This document shows positions 58,441 to 64,000 of a DNA stretch of 64,000 nucleotides, in pieces (within the stretch, counting starts at the first letter, position 1; every line of letters starts with the position of its first letter). The notes beneath the pieces are model-generated. The model was not told the origin of the DNA. It worked only from the letters and a program-made list of their open reading frames with translations, and made no database searches. This stretch comes from Ipomoea triloba. Taxonomy: Eukaryota; Streptophyta; Magnoliopsida; Solanales; Convolvulaceae. The DNA is taken from contig NC_044916.1 of assembly GCF_003576645.1 (NCBI RefSeq), positions 31,552,215-31,616,214 on the forward strand, in the 5' to 3' direction. A program made the position numbers and the translations under genes.

Positions 58441-59159
58441 TTGTTTTGAGTTCATAAACCAAATAAGTGAGTACTAATATATATACACTATTATATCTAT
58501 GGGTGTGAATAAGATGACATAATTCTCTTCCCCGTCTAACCACATATTTTAAGTTCAAGCCTTAGAAATGTAGCTATTTTAAAATCCACGAGAAAGGACT
58601 TTAAGATCTAACCCTGTACCAACGTAATTAATATCATTTTACACTTTAATTATTCTGGGGAAAAAACAAAAATAGAAACAAAATATCCTTTAAAATTTCA
58701 CCTAATCATATTTTCTAATGTCCAAGATTTGGTCTGAATGTTAGACTTGGCTCGAGTGATTATTTTAATAAATTGAGTTGGGAGACGAAATCCTAATGTT
58801 TTTTGTAACAAAAAAATATGTAAAGTTGTAGACACTACATAAGAATGTGTACTGAGTAAACTTCATTAATGTATTAATGTATAATAGCCTCCAAACAAAG
58901 AAACCATAATTCTAACACTAAAATTTATGAACTACCGAGCATGATTTTGCTAAAGATTTTAGCTACATATATGGAGTCTTAGGCCTATTTTAAATTTATA
59001 AGACCTCTGGGCTTCGGCTTCCATAAAAATCTATAATTACAAGCATTTGAATTCACAGAATAAAAAAATTCGTAATGCATAATAAAGGCCCATACATAAA
59101 TGGCCCAAATTTTCAAAAGCCCAAGGCTCTATCAATCAATCATTATTGCATGGGAGTCA

Positions 59160-59695
59160 TTATTGTATGGACCAACTATAAACATCGAATAAAAAGTGCA
59201 TTATTTGTATATATAAAGTAAAATATTTGAAAGTATATTGTTTAAGTATTGAAAATATATTTTGTGTACTGTCAAATTATGTACATTCAGTATACAAATA
59301 ATATAATTTAGTATATTAAAAATATACTTAGTATTCATAAAAAAGTAAATTATTTAAGTATTGAAAATACATTATTTTATATAATGTACATTCAATACAA
59401 AAATAAGGTACTTTTAATATAATAAAAATGTACTTGTTTATGATCCACATAATAATTTGCTTACATGGATCATGATCCATACAATTATTTGTACCATAAA
59501 TAAAAGTTACCTTTTGAATATACTAAAAATACATTATTTGAATGTACATAATTTAAGTATTGAAAGTGCATTATTACGTATATTATCAAATAATATACAT
59601 TCAGTATATAAATAATGTACCTTTAATATATTAAAAATGCATTTTATACTCGTGATTCACACAATTATGTGTGTACCATAATCCACATAAAAATT
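59160..59695. repeat. AT-rich dispersed repeat with internally repeated units
   Basis: The unit 'tacattcagtatataaataatgtacctttaatatattaaaaatgca' recurs about three times in diverged form, bounded by words like 'atggatcatgatccat' and 'accataatccacata'. Related to pieces at 8380-8757, 23440-23520 and 51130-51230. Confidence 0.55.
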
Positions 59696-59772
59696 TGCCT
59701 CTTATCAATTAAGTAGCATTGGGCCATTGATTGAACTACGAAGCCTTGGGCTTACCTTCACTAGAGTATAGT

Positions 59773-59775
<3 letters not shown>

Positions 59776-59821
<46 letters not shown>
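59776..59821. repeat. (TTTTG)n microsatellite
   Basis: About eight TTTTG/TTTTTG units followed by a T-tract. Confidence 0.93.
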
Positions 59822-59825
<4 letters not shown>

Positions 59826-59829
59826 TTTT

Positions 59830-60971
59830 TCCTTAAGAGTTTTGAATTAAACCTTTCTAAGTAAAAATAAAATCTTATTGGCCTAGTTTGTATTAGAACC
59901 AAACTAACTTTATAGTGATGAAGATATCAAATGTTATATGTCATATGCGCGTGCGCGCACACACACCCACCCCCTTCCAAAAAAAAAAAAAACATATATG
60001 TCGTTACTTGTTGATTCCCATAAAATTCTTTGTATCTAATGATTTTTTGATGTTGTATTATTTGATTGGGTGTTTTATTAGTATTTATATTTGATATCAG
60101 CCCAAGGTTTTATTATTTATTATTTATTAGCCTTTTTTTATTAGTTATTAGTCTTTACCCCCCCCCCCTTCCTATTTTTTATATTGTTTGTTTGGCACCC
60201 ATGGTTTTTATATATACCGTTTATTAGCCCCTTTATTTTTTTTCCGTTTAAATGGATTAATTGCTTTATTTTTTAAAATTCAATGGCTTATTTTGAGGTT
60301 ATTAGAATTGGGTGGCTTAATTGCTTGTTGTCAAATAGTAGGATGACTTATTTGTAGTTTATCTCATTATACCCGATTTATGGTGGACCCATCTCGATAA
60401 AACCATCAGGTATATACTAATTTTACACGATTATTAAAGTTATACTATTACAATAATTAGAAATTAAAATTTTAATAGATAGACAGTGTAAATAATTAAA
60501 AATTTAAGATTTAAAAAAAAAAATCATCCCGTTGGTGGTTGTAAAAATTGAAAATTATTTCTCTAAGAAACTTTCAACTCAAACATTTGAAATTGTGATT
60601 GAAATTTATTTATATACTCAAAATATGCATTGAACTTCTATAAGAAGTCCTTAATATGATATACACATTTGTAATTATAGTATGAGTCTCTTATAGTCAA
60701 CTTAAAATAATCTTGAAATAGATAAAATTTTTATAGAGTTATGTAATCCTGTTTGTAACTCACTATTACAAATTCATTTTCAGGCACAGGAAATAGAAAT
60801 TGTGCAAATGAACGAGCAAAAATAGTGGCTAAAAAGTATGACAATTTCATATGTACAAAGTTGAGAAAAACATATAACAATGGGGAAGAAAGTGCAACAA
60901 ACTGGCTTGATTGTTTAACGATCGAACAAATTTCTGTTATGCTGAAGCAACTTCTCATACGCCAAGCACAA
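59830..60971. other. Unassigned AT-rich stretch
   Basis: Contains a short C-run near 60159-60168. A plus-strand open frame at about 60783-61022 begins around GNRNCANERAKIVAKKYD and has moderately protein-like composition; no family was recognised and it overlaps the antisense NRP-like exon. Nothing else was recognised. Confidence 0.4.
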
Positions 60972-62125
60972 CTAGTCAACCGTAGATTCCCTTTTTTGGA
61001 CATGGACCTTCATCTCCTCTAGTTCTTGCCTACACGCCTCCCATTTAGCACGCTGACTCTCACTCAGATTAGTATGGGATCCCAATGCAGTCTGGGATTC
61101 GTCATTGTACTTTTGCTCTACTTCCAATACCTTATCAATTGCTTCTTCTTCATTTATCTGTAACATCTGTAAGGGAGAAAAACGAACCCAATCGAAAACA
61201 CATTAAAGGAGGTGTATTCAATCAAGAATTTTTAAAACTTTTAAAGAGTCTTTAAAAGTGTGTTGATATCCGATTAAGACTTTTAAAGAGTTTTAATTGC
61301 CTACTATTCATTTCAAATTTTTATAGTCACTCTACTGGTGTTTAAAAAGTTATAAACTTTACTTTTATTCCTTAAAGTATGAGTGCTTATGCATGCCGAG
61401 GCACTAAAACACACACAGAGACTACTGTTTTTCATTTGCAGCATATATACCCAATAGGCCACATCCCATTTTCAGAAAATTGGTGTTTCAATCATCAGCA
61501 TGCATGTATGGAACTATCAACAAAAGCATATATGCATTTATTTAGTCCTATATAGACACCTAAACTTAGACTTACCTGTGTACACTTCAATAGTTCAATA
61601 TACAAAACAAACACAAAAACTGAATTAAACATGTCATTCACAATTATCATTTGGCAAATCATAACCCAAACTACAAAGTACAAACCTTTTATTATGAAAA
61701 TATATATATATCAAAAACTAATAACCAGAGAATCAAATATAATTGTGTCTGTTTGCGCAAACAGCCTTACAGGCTCTCGAAACATAACAAATCTTGTGCA
61801 TTCAGAAACAATTTGAGAAATCAACAACAGAGAACAGTGTAGATAAAACTGAGGAAATGAGATATACCTTTTTGAGCTCATCATTGATCTCTTCAAGCTT
61901 TCCGTTCATCAAGTACAGTATGGGATTCCTCAAGTGTAGTTTGGGATTCCTCAAGTGCAGCCGTGATAGTCTTACGGGCTTGTCTGCTTCGATCCTCTTC
62001 ATGTTAAACTTTTGACCTAACACAACAGCGATCTTACGATCCTGTTTTTTGAGTAAATCTTCCATACCCTGCATCATCTCTAGAACTCTACCTTCAAATT
62101 CATCAACTGCATTCTCGGATTCCAT
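60972..62125 (-). CDS. Short chimeric NAP1-related (NRP/SET-like) locus
   Basis: Two coding exons on the minus strand (61868-62125 and 60972-61157) join in frame to about 147 residues. A likely untranslated first exon ends at a good donor at 62407 (CCG|GTAAGT), with the acceptor at 62129-62131. The centre is NRP/SET-like: GKLEEINDELKK at the end of exon 1 continues into INEEEAIDKVLEVEQKYN, the dimerisation-helix sequence of plant NAP1-related histone chaperones. The NAP domain that should follow (RKPVY.KRNEII) is missing; an unrelated charged tail (SESQRAKWEACRQELEEMK) follows and then a stop. The first 60 residues (DEFEGRVLEMMQGMEDLLKK) match nothing I recognise, and LHLRNPKLHLRNP is a small internal repeat. 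It could be a pseudogene, a transposon-assembled chimera or a small coiled-coil protein. Normal NRPs are about 250 residues. Confidence 0.5.
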
Positions 62126-62910
62126 GGCCTGCAATGTGGAATACGACTAGTTTCTGTGATCACTTCATAATTGTATACAATTATGTCTTAAAAAAGAAAT
62201 TAAAAGTCAGTTTATACAGTTTAATTTTCAGATACAGATTATACAGTTTACGGATCGAAGTTACAAAAGGAAAAATTTTTCAAAAAACTTTTATAAGTCA
62301 TAAAACTTTAATTTTTTGGAACAGGAGAGGCGGATAGCCGGAGACTTTTATGTCTCCCCGGATCTAGGGTTTCTTGTATCAGTAATTGATGTTAGAGGGG
62401 ACTTACCGGAGAGCGGATCGCCGGAGACTGGCTAGTGGGAAAGGCGAAGATGAGGGCCGATGGTATCTTCGCGTAGGCAGTATAAACTCTGTTTGATAGA
62501 GCTTATTTTGTGCAAACATTTATGCACAATATTAATACTCAAAGTTAAATTTTAATTATATTTAAAATATTTTTGAAAAAATAATAGTATAATTTTTTAA
62601 AAAAATCATACTTGTAGAGTTCATATTATATTAAAAGTATAATTGATAGTTTTCAAAAAAAAAAAGTATAGTTGATAACTTGTGTTATTATTATGGTATG
62701 ATTAATATTATTAAAGTAAGAATTCTAAATATGATAAATTACTAAATATAATTATGGTAATATTTAATTAAAATCTTAATGAAAGTAAACTTAAATATAA
62801 GAAAAGATATTGTGTATCCATGTATAAGGTAATAATAATGAAAAAATATAACAAAGTCAGTAAATATTTTGAGATCTCGTTGCAGGTCACAAGGATTATT
62901 TAGTATCCAA
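62126..62910. other. Promoter and 5' UTR side of the NRP-like locus plus AT-rich spacer
   Basis: The phrase 'gcggat.gccggagac' occurs twice (about 62329 and 62414), both within or next to the probable 5' UTR exon. From 62,520 the sequence is low-complexity AT with no recognised feature. Confidence 0.45.
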
Positions 62911-63208
62911 TTTAGCTTTGATGGACTTATAAAAGTTTGGGATGTAGCTTCCAGAAATCTGAAGTGCACAAGTGAAATTTCTTCCATATTGTTTGTAACA
63001 ATATAATTTATGTGTTTCAGAATTGGCTTTTTAAACTTGAGAATTATTGTGGTTTCGATCTCAGTGACATCCAAGAGGGCATTTGATCTTAACTGGTTCA
63101 GAGGATAGATGGTATTGTTTGGCTATGGAATGCTGATAAGGGTGCTTCTTTGAATATGTTTACATGTCAGGAAGAAAGTGTGACCTGTATGTGGTGATTT
63201 CACCCTTA
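62911..63208 (+). pseudogene. WD40-repeat gene fragment (AAMP-like), broken
   Basis: Blocks in three frames read as parts of adjacent WD40 repeats: FSFDGLIKVWDVASRNLKCT (62911-62970), HPRGHLILTGSED (about 63067-63105), and IVWLWNADKGASLNMFT followed by ESVTC (about 63114-63190). The order and wording resemble plant AAMP-type WD40 proteins. A TGA stands where Trp is expected before HPRGH, a frameshift follows SED, and the spacer between the first two blocks is unrelated. No start, intron pattern or remaining repeats were seen, so this is a relic. Confidence 0.7.
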
Positions 63209-63237
63209 ATGCTACTCTCATTTTGTCCATTTGGGCA

Positions 63238-64000
63238 AATTTATTTATTGATCGAAATAATTTGGATTTTATTTTTAGTGTTAAAAAAGGCTTTAGATTT
63301 TTTAGGGAAAGTTAATAATGGGCATCTATTATATATAGTGCTAGTTTTGAATTCATGAACCAAATAAATAAATGAGTAATAATATAAATACTCCACTATA
63401 CATATGTACGTATGGTTGTGAATGACATGACATAATTCTTTTTTAGTCCAATAAATGTTTTGAGTTCGAGCCTTAAAAATGTAACTATTTTAAACCCCAC
63501 GAGAGAGGACTTTAACATTCAACAAAATTAATCTCATTTTATTCTATTTTTCACTTATTACTTGGACTTTAATTATTCAAAAAAAAAAATCAAAAACAAA
63601 AATATCCTTTGAAATTTCACCTAATCATATTTTAGGTTGTCTGAGATGTGGACCAAATGATGAACTTGGCTCGAGTGATTATTTTAATGAATTGAGTTGG
63701 GATAGGAATCCATAAAAATAAAAATAAAAATAAAAATATAACGAAGGAAACATGTCATCATCATTATTTGAAGGTGTGTACTAAATAAACTCCAATAATA
63801 TATAATAGCATGCAAACAAGAAACCACAATATATCAGATTTGTGAACTATAGAAACCATAATTCTAACAATAAGATTTATGAACTATTATTTTCCTAAAG
63901 TTTTTAGCTGCATATAAGTCTTAGACCTATTTCAAAAATTTATAATTACAAGCATTTGAATTTACAAAATAAAGAAATTAGCAATGTTATACAAGGCCCA
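63238..64000 (+). repeat. Diverged direct repeat, copy B (runs off the window)
   Basis: Co-linear with copy A at 57672-59095 without A's internal insertion. Contains a SINE-like box B word (GAGTTCGAGCCTTA) near 63463 and an (AAATA)n tract at 63711-63738. The end lies beyond the window. Non-coding. Confidence 0.8.

Larger units (their letters stand above)
57672..59095 (+). repeat. Diverged direct repeat, copy A (interrupted)
   Basis: Shares extended similarity with 63238-64000: 'aataatttggatttt', 'aaaaggctttaga', 'ggcttgagtgattatttta'-type words and 'ataattacaagcatttgaat' occur in the same order. Copy A is interrupted at about 57755-58443 by a (TA)n tract and two MITE-like pieces that copy B lacks. 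It contains a SINE-like box B (AGTTCAAGCCTTAG) near 58550. Non-coding. Confidence 0.8.

Noticed and set aside
60825..61022. Plus-strand open frame overlapping the NRP-like exon
   Set aside because: Composition is protein-like but no family was recognised, and it overlaps a better supported antisense exon.
57672..64000. LTR retrotransposon with A and B as long terminal repeats
   Set aside because: No gag-pol, primer-binding site, polypurine tract or TG...CA ends were seen, and copy B leaves the window; kept only as an open finding.

Overview
This is nuclear DNA from a flowering plant, most likely a core eudicot and perhaps an asterid. The genes are rich in GT-AG introns, intergenic DNA is very AT-rich, and MITEs, tRNA-derived SINEs and (TA)n tracts are scattered throughout. 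There are no operons, CRISPR arrays or organellar gene blocks. The species cannot be fixed from the sequence alone.

Layout, left to right: (1) 1-5.6 kb is repeat-rich with no gene. (2) 5.7-7.4 kb (+) holds an intact SABATH carboxyl methyltransferase of the salicylate/benzoate type. (3) 10.5-13.7 kb (+) is a two-exon ankyrin-repeat/GPCR-chaperone (ANKRD13-like) gene with a SINE in its intron. (4) 15.1-22.7 kb (+) is COQ6, the flavin monooxygenase of ubiquinone synthesis. Its fifth intron carries a 1,049-bp Pack-MULE with a decayed CONSTANS-like fragment, and a 1,708-bp stretch is printed twice around a single N, almost certainly an assembly error. (5) 24.3-31.7 kb (+) is a 13-exon plastid ABC1-like kinase, probably ABC1K6. 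(6) 35.6-37.2 kb (+) is a TPR protein of the SDI/MS5 family. (7) 39.4-41.2 kb (+) is a VAMP72 R-SNARE. (8) 42.0-49.7 kb (-) is a complete 19-exon PDR/ABCG transporter of 1,445 residues, tail to tail with the SNARE gene. (9) 50-64 kb is a gene-poor, repeat-rich tail with a short chimeric NAP1-related (NRP/SET) locus, a broken WD40 fragment and two diverged copies of a direct repeat.

From memory, the order ankyrin / COQ6 / ABC1K6 / SDI / VAMP72 matches two separate Arabidopsis neighbourhoods: At1g04760-At1g04780 (VAMP726, SDI2, ankyrin) and At3g24190-At3g24200 (ABC1K6, COQ6). The window may therefore keep an ancestral block that was split by fractionation in Arabidopsis. The genes have unrelated cell roles: volatile ester formation, receptor chaperoning, mitochondrial quinone synthesis, plastoglobule kinase, sulfur-starvation response, vesicle fusion and export. 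Only COQ6 and the ABC1K gene share a theme, isoprenoid quinone metabolism. All exon boundaries were set by eye from frame continuity, splice consensus and family similarity; none was checked by computation.
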